In this document: positions 36,084 to 44,942 of the stretch, piece by piece | How the letters are laid out: each line of letters opens with the position of its first letter | Position numbering within the stretch: the first letter of the stretch is position 1 | Assembly: GCA_049340005.1 (NCBI GenBank) | Contig: JBMPIY010000006.1 | Direction: 5' to 3' (one strand) | From: CAXBDP01 sp963974465 | Lineage (GTDB): Bacteria; Bacteroidota; Bacteroidia; Cytophagales; Cyclobacteriaceae | DNA: 64,000 bases | The notes under the pieces: generated by a model | What the model was told of the DNA's origin: nothing | What the model saw: the letters and a program-made list of their open reading frames with translations, nothing else | The model's database searches: none | Program-made: the position numbers and the translations under genes

Positions 36084-37410
36084 TTGCATTTTGCTACTAA
36101 GTATGGCTTTGGTAAATCCCAGCTTGGCTCAGCAAGTGCGTGGCACAGTAGCCGAGAAAATCGTAGGCAAGGTGGATAATTATATCATCCTAAAATCGGA
36201 TTTGGAAGCCAACTATTTACGGGGCTTAAGTGAAGGTATGTTCAAGGTGGCAGATGGCAGATGCGCAGCCTTAGAAAGCCTTGTATTGGGAAAAGTGTTA
36301 GTTGCCAAAGCGGAGATTGACTCAGTAGAAGTGAGTGATGCCCAAGTGTATATGGAGTTGGATAATCGCCTACAGGTAATGTCTCAAAGACTTGGTGGCG
36401 ATGAGGCTATAGAAGCTCAGTATGGAAAAACATTGTCGCAAATTCGTCTGGACTTGTTTAAGGATATCAAGGAACAAGAACTGGCTGCAGCAATGGAGCG
36501 TCAAATTTTTGAGGATGTTACAGTTACTCCGGCAGATGTACGCAAATACTTTAATTCACTTCCTAGAAACGAAAGGCCATACTATTCGGCAGAAGTAAAA
36601 CTCGGTGTAATTGAAAAGAAGCCTGTTGCAGGAAAGGAACAGAAAGATGAGATAAGAGCCAAATTAACCGAAATCAGAAGAAAAATAGTTGAAGGCGAAG
36701 CAACTTTTGCCCAAATGGCATTAGAACATGGAATGGATGCTACTTCGCAACGTGGAGGTGAACTTGGGTTTTATAAAAGAGGAGAATTGGATCCAACATT
36801 CGAAGCTACAGCAATGAAAATGAAGGTTGGTGATGTGTCTCCTGTTTTCGAAAGCCAATTTGGTTTTCACATATTGCAATTGGTTGAACGTAGAGGGAAT
36901 GAATATAATACTCGCCATATTGTAATAATGCCTCAGCCTTCACAAGCAGATAAGGATAAAGCAATCAGATACTTAGATAGCTTAAAAACCGAAATTATTG
37001 AGGGAAATATTTCTTTTGAGAAAGCAGCATCCGAATACAGTGACGATAAAAATACATCTTCTGCAGGTGGCTTCATGATGGGAAGATATGGAGGATATAC
37101 CATTTCGGTTGAGGACATTGCACCTGACTTATACCTTACCATTGATACTATGCAGGTAGGTACTTATAGCAAGCCAATAGCCTTTCGTCAAGAAGATGGA
37201 ACAGAATCTTTCAAAATCCTTTATTATCAAGACAGAATTGCTCCACATGAAGCTAATCTCGAGCAAGATTACGAAAAACTTAAAGCAGTAGCTTTATCAA
37301 TTAAAAAAGATGCAGCTAGAAGGGAATGGTTTAAGCGAGCAATGACTGAGGTGTTTGTGGAGGTAGCTCCAGAATACCAAAACTGTGCATTTTTGGAAAA
37401 TCAACAATAA
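36037..37410 (+). CDS. SurA-like periplasmic peptidyl-prolyl isomerase
   Basis: 457 residues, signal peptide ending PSLAQQ. N-terminal SurA segment (EKIVGKVDNYIILKSDLEANY), then two parvulin domains: the first near 175-285 (AQMALEHGMDATSQRGGELGFYKRGELDPTFE, ESQFGFHILQLVE) and the second near 290-400 (TRHIVIMPQPS, AASEYSDDKNTSSAGGFMMG). It should assist folding of outer-membrane barrels. Third of the chaperone trio; MoxR starts 3 bp after the stop. Confidence 0.92.
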   Translation: MKKHHVKIISRFLGLSCILLLSMALVNPSLAQQVRGTVAEKIVGKVDNYIILKSDLEANYLRGLSEGMFKVADGRCAALESLVLGKVLVAKAEIDSVEVSDAQVYMELDNRLQVMSQRLGGDEAIEAQYGKTLSQIRLDLFKDIKEQELAAAMERQIFEDVTVTPADVRKYFNSLPRNERPYYSAEVKLGVIEKKPVAGKEQKDEIRAKLTEIRRKIVEGEATFAQMALEHGMDATSQRGGELGFYKRGELDPTFEATAMKMKVGDVSPVFESQFGFHILQLVERRGNEYNTRHIVIMPQPSQADKDKAIRYLDSLKTEIIEGNISFEKAASEYSDDKNTSSAGGFMMGRYGGYTISVEDIAPDLYLTIDTMQVGTYSKPIAFRQEDGTESFKILYYQDRIAPHEANLEQDYEKLKAVALSIKKDAARREWFKRAMTEVFVEVAPEYQNCAFLENQQ

Positions 37411-37413
37411 TTA

Positions 37414-38376
37414 ATGGAAGGACAAACTGATGTAGCACTGGCCGATAAATTTCACCAGTCGCACGAAGAGCTAAGAAAAGAAATAAGTAAAGTAATTGTT
37501 GGGCAAGATGAAACGGTAAAGTTTTTGTTGATTTCCCTTTTTTGTCAAGGCCACTCATTACTAGTTGGAGTTCCAGGTTTAGCCAAAACTCTCCTTATCC
37601 AAACGATTAGCTCAGCTCTTGATTTGAGTTATAATCGCATCCAGTTTACTCCAGATTTGATGCCCTCAGATATATTGGGGGCAGAAACTATGGATAATGA
37701 AAGAAATTTCAGATTCATAAAAGGGCCAATCTTTGCCAATGTAGTATTGGCTGATGAGATTAACAGAACCCCTCCAAAAACCCAAGCCGCCTTACTTGAA
37801 TCAATGCAAGAGTTTTCTGTAACAATTGCTGGTCAGGTGTTTAAACTTCAAAAACCGTTTTTTGTATTAGCGACTCAAAACCCAATTGAGCAAGAAGGTA
37901 CTTATCCATTGCCAGAAGCACAGCTAGATAGATTTATGTTCAATATCAGATTGGACTACCCAAGCTATGATGAGGAAGTTGCCATTGTAAAAAGCACAAC
38001 AGCGGGAGGTTTACCTCAGGTTAATAAAGTAGTAAGTCAAGAGGAGATCATAGCATTCCAACAATTGGTGCGTAGAGTTCCTGTTACAGATAATATTGTG
38101 AAATATGCTGTAAGTTTGGTGCAAAAGACTCGTCCTGATAATTCCTTAGCACCAGATATTACCAAAAACTACTTGGAATGGGGTGCTGGACCTAGGGCTT
38201 CTCAATATTTGGTATTAGGAGCAAAATGCCACGCACTCACAAAAGGCAAATATGCTCCCGATATTGAAGATGTGATGGCAGTAGCCAAACCAATCTTGAG
38301 ACATCGTATTGTTAGAAATTTCAAAGCTGAAGCAGAGGAGTTTTCTGAAGATATGATCATCGAAAAATTATTATAA
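37414..38376 (+). CDS. MoxR family AAA+ ATPase
   Basis: 320 residues. Walker A GVPGLAKT (about 53-60), PDLMPSDILGAE, Walker B VVLADEINRTPPKTQAALLESMQE, sensor 1 FVLATQNPIEQEGTYPLPEAQLDRF, C-terminal lid with GAGPRASQYLV. MoxR proteins act with VWA-domain partners in the maturation of periplasmic or metal-containing complexes. Normally DUF58 and Bat genes follow; here the next genes are cytochrome c maturation, and BatD is 19 kb away. Link to the PPIase operon upstream is by a 3-bp gap. Confidence 0.95.
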   Translation: MEGQTDVALADKFHQSHEELRKEISKVIVGQDETVKFLLISLFCQGHSLLVGVPGLAKTLLIQTISSALDLSYNRIQFTPDLMPSDILGAETMDNERNFRFIKGPIFANVVLADEINRTPPKTQAALLESMQEFSVTIAGQVFKLQKPFFVLATQNPIEQEGTYPLPEAQLDRFMFNIRLDYPSYDEEVAIVKSTTAGGLPQVNKVVSQEEIIAFQQLVRRVPVTDNIVKYAVSLVQKTRPDNSLAPDITKNYLEWGAGPRASQYLVLGAKCHALTKGKYAPDIEDVMAVAKPILRHRIVRNFKAEAEEFSEDMIIEKLL

Positions 38377-38525
38377 TCTCTTCCATTCCAAAATCCGGAC
38401 TGCGCAAATTGGAAATTAATTGATAGCCATAGATTAGCTTCAAATTGATTTCTCTTTAGGTAGATTCTTTTCTGAAACTCAAAGGTTTTATGGCTTTTGC
38501 GTTGTATTTTTGCGCCACAATTGCT

Positions 38526-39191
38526 ATGCTAAGAGAAATTAATGCATTGATATGGAAAGAAGTAGTACTTGAATGGAGGCAACGTTATGCTTTCAATGGG
38601 CTACTCTTGTATATCGGCAGCACTATTTTTATTGCCTATCTCAGTTTTCAAACCTACAATCAATCTCTAAGCTCAGCTACGTGGAATGTCCTTTTTTGGA
38701 TAATCATTCTTTTTGCAGCTGTTAATGCAATTGCCAAAAGCTTCATTCAAGAAAGCTCGGGTCGACAACTTTACTATTACACGCTAGCTCGACCCGAAAG
38801 CATCATTATATCCAAAGTAATTTACAATGCAGCATTATTGCTCGTTATAGCACTTTTGGGTTTTCTGCTTTACAGTTTGGTGCTTGGGAATCCAGTTGAA
38901 CAGTTAAGTTTATTTATATTGGGGATTGTACTTGGCTCGATTGCTTTCTCCAGTTCGCTCACTTTGATTTCCGGTATTGCTTCCAAGACGGCCAATTCGA
39001 GTACGATTATGGCAATTTTGGCTTTTCCCGTATTAGTGCCGGTAATGCTTATGAATATCAGAATCTCTTGGAATGCAATTTCCGGCATTCCTATTTCTGA
39101 TAGCACTACTGCTATTTATGGACTTGTAGCGATCAATTTAATCATGATTGCCATGTCTTTTTTATTGTTTCCTTATCTGTGGCGTAGCTAA
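38526..39191 (+). CDS. ccmB: Cytochrome c maturation / heme exporter protein CcmB
   Basis: 221 residues from ATG 38526 (MLREINALIWKE), the canonical start; the frame is open from 38490. Six membrane helices; ALIWKEVVLEWRQRY and VAINLIMIAMSFLLFPYLW are typical ends. CcmB is the membrane subunit of the CcmABC(D) complex that passes heme to CcmE. First of the ccm genes here; the ATPase gene ccmA is not seen in the window. Confidence 0.9.
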   Translation: MLREINALIWKEVVLEWRQRYAFNGLLLYIGSTIFIAYLSFQTYNQSLSSATWNVLFWIIILFAAVNAIAKSFIQESSGRQLYYYTLARPESIIISKVIYNAALLLVIALLGFLLYSLVLGNPVEQLSLFILGIVLGSIAFSSSLTLISGIASKTANSSTIMAILAFPVLVPVMLMNIRISWNAISGIPISDSTTAIYGLVAINLIMIAMSFLLFPYLWRS

Positions 39192-39198
39192 TGATGAT

Positions 39199-39867
39199 AT
39201 GAAAAATTACTGGTGGAAAATATTAACCGTTGTTCTAGTCGCCTATACGCTTATTGGAGGTCTGCTTCTGGATGTGCCAAGATTAGCAATTTTGAATGAA
39301 ACCATACGCTCATTGTACTTCCATGTACCCATGTGGTTTGGTATGACTATCCTTTTCACCATTTCGGTTTTCTATTCAATCAAATACTTACGAACCCAAA
39401 ATAGCCTTGATGATTTCAAAGCAGTAGAATTTGCCAATGCTGGAATTGTGTTTGGAGTGCTTGGAATGGTCACGGGGATGATTTGGGCGAATTTTACTTG
39501 GGGCGAACCTTGGAGTAGCGATCCGAAACAAAATGCTTCTGCCATAGCATTGCTTATTTACTTCGCTTATATGGTTTTGAGAAACGCCTTGGAAGATGAG
39601 CAGCAAAGAGCTAGAATCGGTGCGATATATAATGTCTTTGCATTTGCAGCGATGATTCCGCTTTTGTTTATCCTCCCGCGTCTTACCGACTCACTTCATC
39701 CGGGCAATGGAGGCAATCCAGGCTTTAATGCCTATGATTTGGATAGTAAACTCAGAGCAGTTTTCTACCCAGCAGTTATCGGTTGGACATTAGTAGGAGT
39801 TTGGCTGGCAAGCTTAAGAGTAAGAATACGTGTGGTGGCCAATAAGCTTTTGGAAAGAGGAATGTAA
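39199..39867 (+). CDS. ccmC: Cytochrome c biogenesis protein CcmC (CcsA-like)
   Basis: 222 residues from ATG 39199 (MKNYWWKILTVVLV). Six membrane helices with the heme-handling segment WGEPWSSDPKQNASAIALL, the Bacteroidota form of the tryptophan-rich (WWD) motif, and the conserved histidines in LYFHVPMWFG and SLHPGNGGNPG. It loads heme on CcmE. Starts 7 bp after ccmB, so translation is probably coupled. Confidence 0.92.
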   Translation: MKNYWWKILTVVLVAYTLIGGLLLDVPRLAILNETIRSLYFHVPMWFGMTILFTISVFYSIKYLRTQNSLDDFKAVEFANAGIVFGVLGMVTGMIWANFTWGEPWSSDPKQNASAIALLIYFAYMVLRNALEDEQQRARIGAIYNVFAFAAMIPLLFILPRLTDSLHPGNGGNPGFNAYDLDSKLRAVFYPAVIGWTLVGVWLASLRVRIRVVANKLLERGM

Positions 39868-39903
39868 TTAATTCAAATTTGTTTGATTAGAATATTTACC
39901 AAA

Positions 39904-40149
39904 ATGAAGCATATACTAACAATTACGATTTTCATTCTCATGCTTAATTTTTCAGCATTTGCACAGAAAATGGAAGTGAATGAAAGTGATTATAGCAACA
40001 CGCAAGTGGAGATGGCAGATACCTTCCGAAAAGAAGGAAAAATCTATACCGTTGTAGCAATCGTCGGGACTGTAATGGCTGGAATTTTTATATATGCGTT
40101 CTTTATTGACAGGCGCTTGGCTCGTTTAGAAAAAGAATTAGAAATGTAA
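39904..40149 (+). CDS. ccmD: CcmD-like small membrane protein
   Basis: 81 residues from ATG 39904. Signal-like start ending FSAFAQ, then one membrane helix (YTVVAIVGTVMAGIFIYAFFIDRRL) with a short basic tail (RRLARLEKELEM), exactly the plan of CcmD, which stabilises the CcmC-CcmE complex. The N-terminal exported part is longer than in proteobacterial CcmD. Position between ccmC and ccmE supports the call. Confidence 0.8.
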   Translation: MKHILTITIFILMLNFSAFAQKMEVNESDYSNTQVEMADTFRKEGKIYTVVAIVGTVMAGIFIYAFFIDRRLARLEKELEM

Positions 40150-40210
40150 TTTCGATAGGGGACTTTAATTGATAAAACTTTGTTCCTTCTGAAGCAAAAA
40201 TAATCTGATT

Positions 40211-40609
40211 ATGAAAAAATCACATATTCTCGCCCTTATTGTAGTGGCACTTGGTGTAGTAATCGTAATTTCTACAGCAGGCGATGCCAGTAGCTACGTG
40301 TCTTTCAACGAAGCCTATGAAATGGCTCAAGGTGGAAGTAGTAAAAAAATCCACGTGGTTGGTGAATTGAAAAAAGGTGAATCAGGACAAGTGATAGGTT
40401 TGGAGCCAAGTGCAGATAAGCTTTCATTTAGTTTCGTAATGGTAGATGAACACAATCGCGAACAAAAAGTATTTTATGCCGAGCCTGTGCCTGCGGATTT
40501 TGTAAGAAGTGAGCAAGTGGTAGTGGTAGGCAGTTACAATAATGACCTATTTGTAGCCGATAAAATTTTGATGAAATGTCCATCAAAATATCAAGAAGAG
40601 GAGCTTTGA
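40211..40609 (+). CDS. ccmE: Cytochrome c maturation heme chaperone CcmE
   Basis: 132 residues. One N-terminal membrane anchor (HILALIVVALGVVIVIS), then the OB-fold (SSKKIHVVGELKKGESG, LSFSFVMVDEHNREQKVFY, FVRSEQVVVVGSYNNDLFVADKILMKCPSKYQ). The classical E. coli heme-binding H-x-x-x-Y at the C-terminus is not evident; the end is CPSKYQEEEL, with a Cys that could replace the His, as in the CcmE variants with Cys described in some organisms. That reading is an inference. Confidence 0.88.
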   Translation: MKKSHILALIVVALGVVIVISTAGDASSYVSFNEAYEMAQGGSSKKIHVVGELKKGESGQVIGLEPSADKLSFSFVMVDEHNREQKVFYAEPVPADFVRSEQVVVVGSYNNDLFVADKILMKCPSKYQEEEL

Positions 40610-40626
40610 TTTAGAATTCACCCATT

Positions 40627-43152
40627 ATGATTGATACACTTATTGGCGAAATTGGTCACATTTTCGTTATAGTTTCCTTTGTTAGTGCACTACTAGCAGC
40701 ATTCTCATATTACAAGCTCACAGTTTCTTCAGAATTCGAAAAAGAAAAATGGAAAAGCTTTGCTAGAGGGACATTTTACTTTCACATTGTAAGTATTATG
40801 GGGATTGTGACTACACTTTTCCTCATTATTTACCAGCATAAGTTCGAGTACCATTATGCTTGGAGCCATTCCTCCCGCCTTTTGCCAGCTTACTATATGG
40901 TGTCCTCCTTCTGGGAAGGTCAAGAAGGGAGTTTTCTGCTTTGGATGTTTTGGCATGCAGTATTAGGTATCTTCCTTATCAAAACCAACAAAAGTTGGGA
41001 AGGCCCAATGATGACCATTTTTGCTTTGATTCAAGCTTTCTTGGTGTCAATGATATTGGGTGTTGTCATTGGAGATTTGAAAATAGGTAGTACGCCTTTT
41101 ATACTACTAAGAGATGCACTTGCTGATCCCATTTTCCAAATAGATCCGAATTTTGTACCTGAAGATGGTACTGGCCTTAACCCACTTTTGCAAAATTATT
41201 GGATGGTAATACATCCACCTACGTTGTTTTTGGGCTTTGCTTTAACCTTGGTTCCATTCTCCTATTGCATTAGCGGATTGTGGACTGGCAGGTATAAGGA
41301 ATGGGTAAGACCCGCCTTGCCTTGGATGCATGCAGCTACATTAGTGTTGGGTTTAGGCATCATGATGGGTGCAATTTGGGCCTATGAAACCTTGAATTTC
41401 GAAGGCTATTGGAACTGGGATCCTGTGGAAAATGCAGTGTATATTCCTTGGATTATCATGGTGGCGAGTATTCACACTATGATTACCTATCGCAAAAGTA
41501 ATACAGCCCTAAAGGCTTCGATCATACTTGTGATCACAAGTTTTATCCTAATCCTCTATTCCACTTTCCTTACGCGTAGTGGTATTTTGGGCAATGCATC
41601 CGTTCACTCATTTACCGATTTAGGTTTGAGTGGCCAGCTTTTGGTATATTTGCTCTTCTTCACCTTTATGGCGATAATCTTCTCAATTAAAGCCTGGAAG
41701 CATATTCCTAGCGCCAAAGAGGAGGTTTCAAATTACTCAAGAGAATTTTGGATTTTCATCGGTGCTACTACTTTGGGATTGATGGCTTTTCAGGTGTTAA
41801 TACCCACATCTATACCGGTTTACAATGCCATCGTAGAGTTATTTGGAGGCATTTCAAATGTAGCACCTCCAGCAGATCAAATTGAGTTTTATACTAAGTT
41901 CCAAATGTGGTTTGCTATTGTAGTGGCCCTTCTTTCGGGTACAGGTCAATTTTTCTGGTGGAAAAAGATGAAAGCTTCGGATCTCTGGAAAGCAATCTCT
42001 ACACCTTTGATCATCACTTTTTTAGTAGCGAGTTTAGTTATTGTTTTAGCGAAAATTACCAATCTAGCTTATATCCTATTGCTAACTGCGGCAATCTATT
42101 CGATAGTTGCCAATAGCAAAATATTGATCGACTTGGCCAAACAGAATGTGAAATTGGCGGGAGGGTCGGTTGCTCATATTGGCATAGCACTGATGCTAAT
42201 AGGCATATTATTCTCTTCAGGTTACTCTGAGGTTTTGTCTATCAACAACACGGGTCGTTTAATCAATCGCGAATTGCCTGATGATATGAACCTCAATAAT
42301 GTCCCGCTTTTCTATGGCAAAAAATATCAAATGGGAGAGTACACACTCAACTACAATGGTAAATTGATGGATGCCAAGGGAATTCCTGAATTGGTGAATA
42401 TCAGAGATCTTGAAGATACGATGGAGCCTGAATTCAAAGTAGCCCGAAATGATATCGAAGCAAAAGGAAAATTGTATGCTCAAGCTGGGGATACAATTCA
42501 AGTTTTTCCAGAAAATACGTATTATAGAGTGGAATTCACTCATCTTGATGGAGATCAATTCTCTTTATTTCCAAGAGCTCAAGTAAACCCAAACATGGGT
42601 TTAATATCATCGCCGGACATCAAAAAATATTTTGGTCGTGATTTATATGCACATGCGACATCCATTCCAAATCCAGATGCAGAAATAGAATGGGGCGAAG
42701 CAACAACATACAATTTGGCATTAGGTGAGCAGTTTTTCCTTAACGACTACGTTGCCAATTTGACGAATGTAGAAAGGATGACAAGCATTGAAAATGTGGA
42801 TCTTGGCGTAAACGATGTCGCCGTAAAAGCAACAGTTGAAGTCCAAACAGACAACGGAATTTTCACTTTGAACCCACTATTCATCATCAAAGATCAGATG
42901 GTGGGTCGTGTTCCAGATGAAAGTCCAGAAATTGGTGTGAAGCTCGTTTTCAACAATGTAATACCTGATCAAAACATTTTTGAATTTTCAGCGCAAACTA
43001 CTCAACAAGATTGGATGGTTTTTAAGGTAATTGAGAAACCATATATCAATTTACTTTGGATTGGTACTATTATGCTTTTGATTGGCCTTTTGATGGCGAT
43101 GTTTAGAAGATATAGAGATTTTAAATTGATGCGCGATAAGGGTCAGGATTAA
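40627..43152 (+). CDS. ccmF: Cytochrome c heme lyase component CcmF/CcsA-like
   Basis: 841 residues, many membrane helices. WEGQEGSFLLWMFWHAVLG, YWMVIHPPTLFLGFALT (His ligand), and the WWD segment WAYETLNFEGYWNWDPVENAVYIPW are hallmark. The C-terminal 280 residues form a soluble extension and a last membrane helix (LLWIGTIMLLIGLLMAMF). It joins heme to apocytochrome c. The gene is followed after 11 bp by an unrelated SDR. ccmG and ccmH are not in the window. Confidence 0.95.
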   Translation: MIDTLIGEIGHIFVIVSFVSALLAAFSYYKLTVSSEFEKEKWKSFARGTFYFHIVSIMGIVTTLFLIIYQHKFEYHYAWSHSSRLLPAYYMVSSFWEGQEGSFLLWMFWHAVLGIFLIKTNKSWEGPMMTIFALIQAFLVSMILGVVIGDLKIGSTPFILLRDALADPIFQIDPNFVPEDGTGLNPLLQNYWMVIHPPTLFLGFALTLVPFSYCISGLWTGRYKEWVRPALPWMHAATLVLGLGIMMGAIWAYETLNFEGYWNWDPVENAVYIPWIIMVASIHTMITYRKSNTALKASIILVITSFILILYSTFLTRSGILGNASVHSFTDLGLSGQLLVYLLFFTFMAIIFSIKAWKHIPSAKEEVSNYSREFWIFIGATTLGLMAFQVLIPTSIPVYNAIVELFGGISNVAPPADQIEFYTKFQMWFAIVVALLSGTGQFFWWKKMKASDLWKAISTPLIITFLVASLVIVLAKITNLAYILLLTAAIYSIVANSKILIDLAKQNVKLAGGSVAHIGIALMLIGILFSSGYSEVLSINNTGRLINRELPDDMNLNNVPLFYGKKYQMGEYTLNYNGKLMDAKGIPELVNIRDLEDTMEPEFKVARNDIEAKGKLYAQAGDTIQVFPENTYYRVEFTHLDGDQFSLFPRAQVNPNMGLISSPDIKKYFGRDLYAHATSIPNPDAEIEWGEATTYNLALGEQFFLNDYVANLTNVERMTSIENVDLGVNDVAVKATVEVQTDNGIFTLNPLFIIKDQMVGRVPDESPEIGVKLVFNNVIPDQNIFEFSAQTTQQDWMVFKVIEKPYINLLWIGTIMLLIGLLMAMFRRYRDFKLMRDKGQD

Positions 43153-43163
43153 AAACTGATTAT

Positions 43164-43928
43164 ATGAGCACAGAAAAAAACCTTCAAGGAAAAATAGCTT
43201 TAGTAACTGGTGGAAGCCGAGGAATTGGAAGAGCTATTTCGCAAGCACTTGCCGAAAGAGGAGCTTTGGTTTATATCAATTTCCGCAAAAGAGAAAGCGA
43301 AGCCCAAGAAGCTAAAAAGCTTATAGAAAAAGCGGGAGGTTCCTGTCGCCTATTACAAGCAGATATTAGCAAAGAAGAGGAAATTCAAAGTATCATTGAT
43401 CAGATAAAAGAAGAAAGCGGCGCATTAGATATTTTGGTGTCCAATGCGGTGACTGGTGTACTAAAGCCAATTTCAGAACTGTCCGTATCTGATTGGCACT
43501 TTGTGATGAACACCAATGTCTTATCTCTAATGCACCTAGTGCAAAAGGCTTTGCCCATAATGGAAAATCAACCTTATGGTAGAATTATCTCCTTGTCTAG
43601 TCATGGCTCCTGGAAGGCTTATCCTATGTATGGATCCATTGGAATTTCAAAAGCAGCACTTGAGACTATGTCCATGTATTTGGCTGATGAGCTGGCTCCT
43701 AAAAATATTACAGTGAATGTGATAAGAGGTGGAACCGTTAAAACTGATGCCATCAAAAATTTCCCAAATTTGGATAAAATGCTTGCTCAACTTACTAAGC
43801 AAACACCAATGGGTAAACTAACTTCAGCAGAAGATATTGGTTCTTTGGCTGCTTATTTATGTTCAGCTGAAGCTGGAATGATTACCGGGCAAAATATCAC
43901 TGTTGATGGAGGAATTAGTATTCGCTAA
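43164..43928 (+). CDS. SDR enoyl-ACP reductase, FabL-like
   Basis: 254 residues. NADPH motif TGGSRGIGRAI, then NAVTGVLKPISEL, SSHGSWKAYPMYGSIGISKAALE with a Y-x6-K active site, ELAPKNITVNVIRGGTVKTDAIKNFPN and MITGQNITVDGG. The Y-x6-K spacing and the several shared segments match FabL of Bacillus subtilis rather than FabG (Y-x3-K). It would reduce enoyl-ACP in fatty-acid synthesis. It overlaps the convergent hydrolase gene by 14 bp. Confidence 0.75.
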   Translation: MSTEKNLQGKIALVTGGSRGIGRAISQALAERGALVYINFRKRESEAQEAKKLIEKAGGSCRLLQADISKEEEIQSIIDQIKEESGALDILVSNAVTGVLKPISELSVSDWHFVMNTNVLSLMHLVQKALPIMENQPYGRIISLSSHGSWKAYPMYGSIGISKAALETMSMYLADELAPKNITVNVIRGGTVKTDAIKNFPNLDKMLAQLTKQTPMGKLTSAEDIGSLAAYLCSAEAGMITGQNITVDGGISIR

Positions 43929-44799
43929 CCTCCCGCAAAAACTCATCAATTAAATGAGCGGTTTCCTCAGCTGACTCCCAATGTGGGTAATGTCCCACTC
44001 CTTCCAAAAAGTTAATATTTGCATTTGGCACCAATTCATGGTAGCGCTTTGCCATATGTATGCCAGATACAGGGTCTAAAGGCCCATTTATTAGCTTCAT
44101 CATCACGCTAGCATTAGTCAAGGCAGAAACCCAACGATCTCTATTTCTGTCTCTTTCAGGAATATAATTGACGAGTTTTGCCGCCAGTCTATTTCCGTGC
44201 TTGTAGGAGATTATTGACCAAAAGTCATCTAACTCTTTTTCTGTTGGTTGATTATTTTCACCAAATACTGAGGAAAAGCTTTTCCCAAATCTGCTTCTGC
44301 CAACCAAACGAGAAACCAAACCGCCAATCTTAGACATGAACAATTTCTGAATAAGTCGAGGTTTATGTGTTTCTGGGAAAAGACCTCCATTCAGAAAAGT
44401 AATCGACTTCATTTTCAAAAAGTAATTTTCATCTTCGAGACTGCGAGCGAGCATTTCTTGAACTACACTTACACCATAATCGTGCGCTACAATGTGGCAT
44501 GTGTCAATTCCCAAGCTACGCATCAAAGCCTCAACCAAACTTGCCTGATCATAGATAGAATAATGATATTCAGTAGGTTTGGAAGAAAACCCAAAGCCTA
44601 AAAAATCAGGTGCAATAAGTCGATAATTTTCTTTTAATGATGGCCAAATCTTTGCCCAATCCCATGAGGAAGTAGGAAAGCCGTGCAAAAACAAGACTGC
44701 TTCGCCTTTTCCTTGTTCTTTAAAAAATATGGGCATACTTCTGAAGTTGAAATATAGCCCTGTTTGCTTCCAACTTTCAGGTGATATTACTTTTTGCAT
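43915..44799 (-). CDS. Alpha/beta hydrolase (haloalkane dehalogenase / epoxide hydrolase-like)
   Basis: 294 residues. LFLHGFPTSSWDWAKIWP (HG-x-P oxyanion part), then AHDYGVSVVQEML with an Asp nucleophile (D about 117) as in dehalogenases and epoxide hydrolases rather than Ser, NGPLDPVSGIH (acid) and GVGHYPHWE (His). APDFLGFGFSSKP is typical. Substrate unknown. The octamer at 43929 is coding here as L-R-E-V close to the stop. Confidence 0.82.
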   Translation of the reverse strand: MQKVISPESWKQTGLYFNFRSMPIFFKEQGKGEAVLFLHGFPTSSWDWAKIWPSLKENYRLIAPDFLGFGFSSKPTEYHYSIYDQASLVEALMRSLGIDTCHIVAHDYGVSVVQEMLARSLEDENYFLKMKSITFLNGGLFPETHKPRLIQKLFMSKIGGLVSRLVGRSRFGKSFSSVFGENNQPTEKELDDFWSIISYKHGNRLAAKLVNYIPERDRNRDRWVSALTNASVMMKLINGPLDPVSGIHMAKRYHELVPNANINFLEGVGHYPHWESAEETAHLIDEFLREVSEY

Positions 44800-44942
44800 A
44801 ATGGTATTATTGGAGCTTTATAATTGTAACTATTAATTTATCGTATTTTTTCTCTACTAATATAGATAAACAACCTTTGCTTAAGGTCATCTATGTTATT
44901 CTAACGAGTTTTAAGTAAATTGTTTGCCAAACCTCTCGCCTT

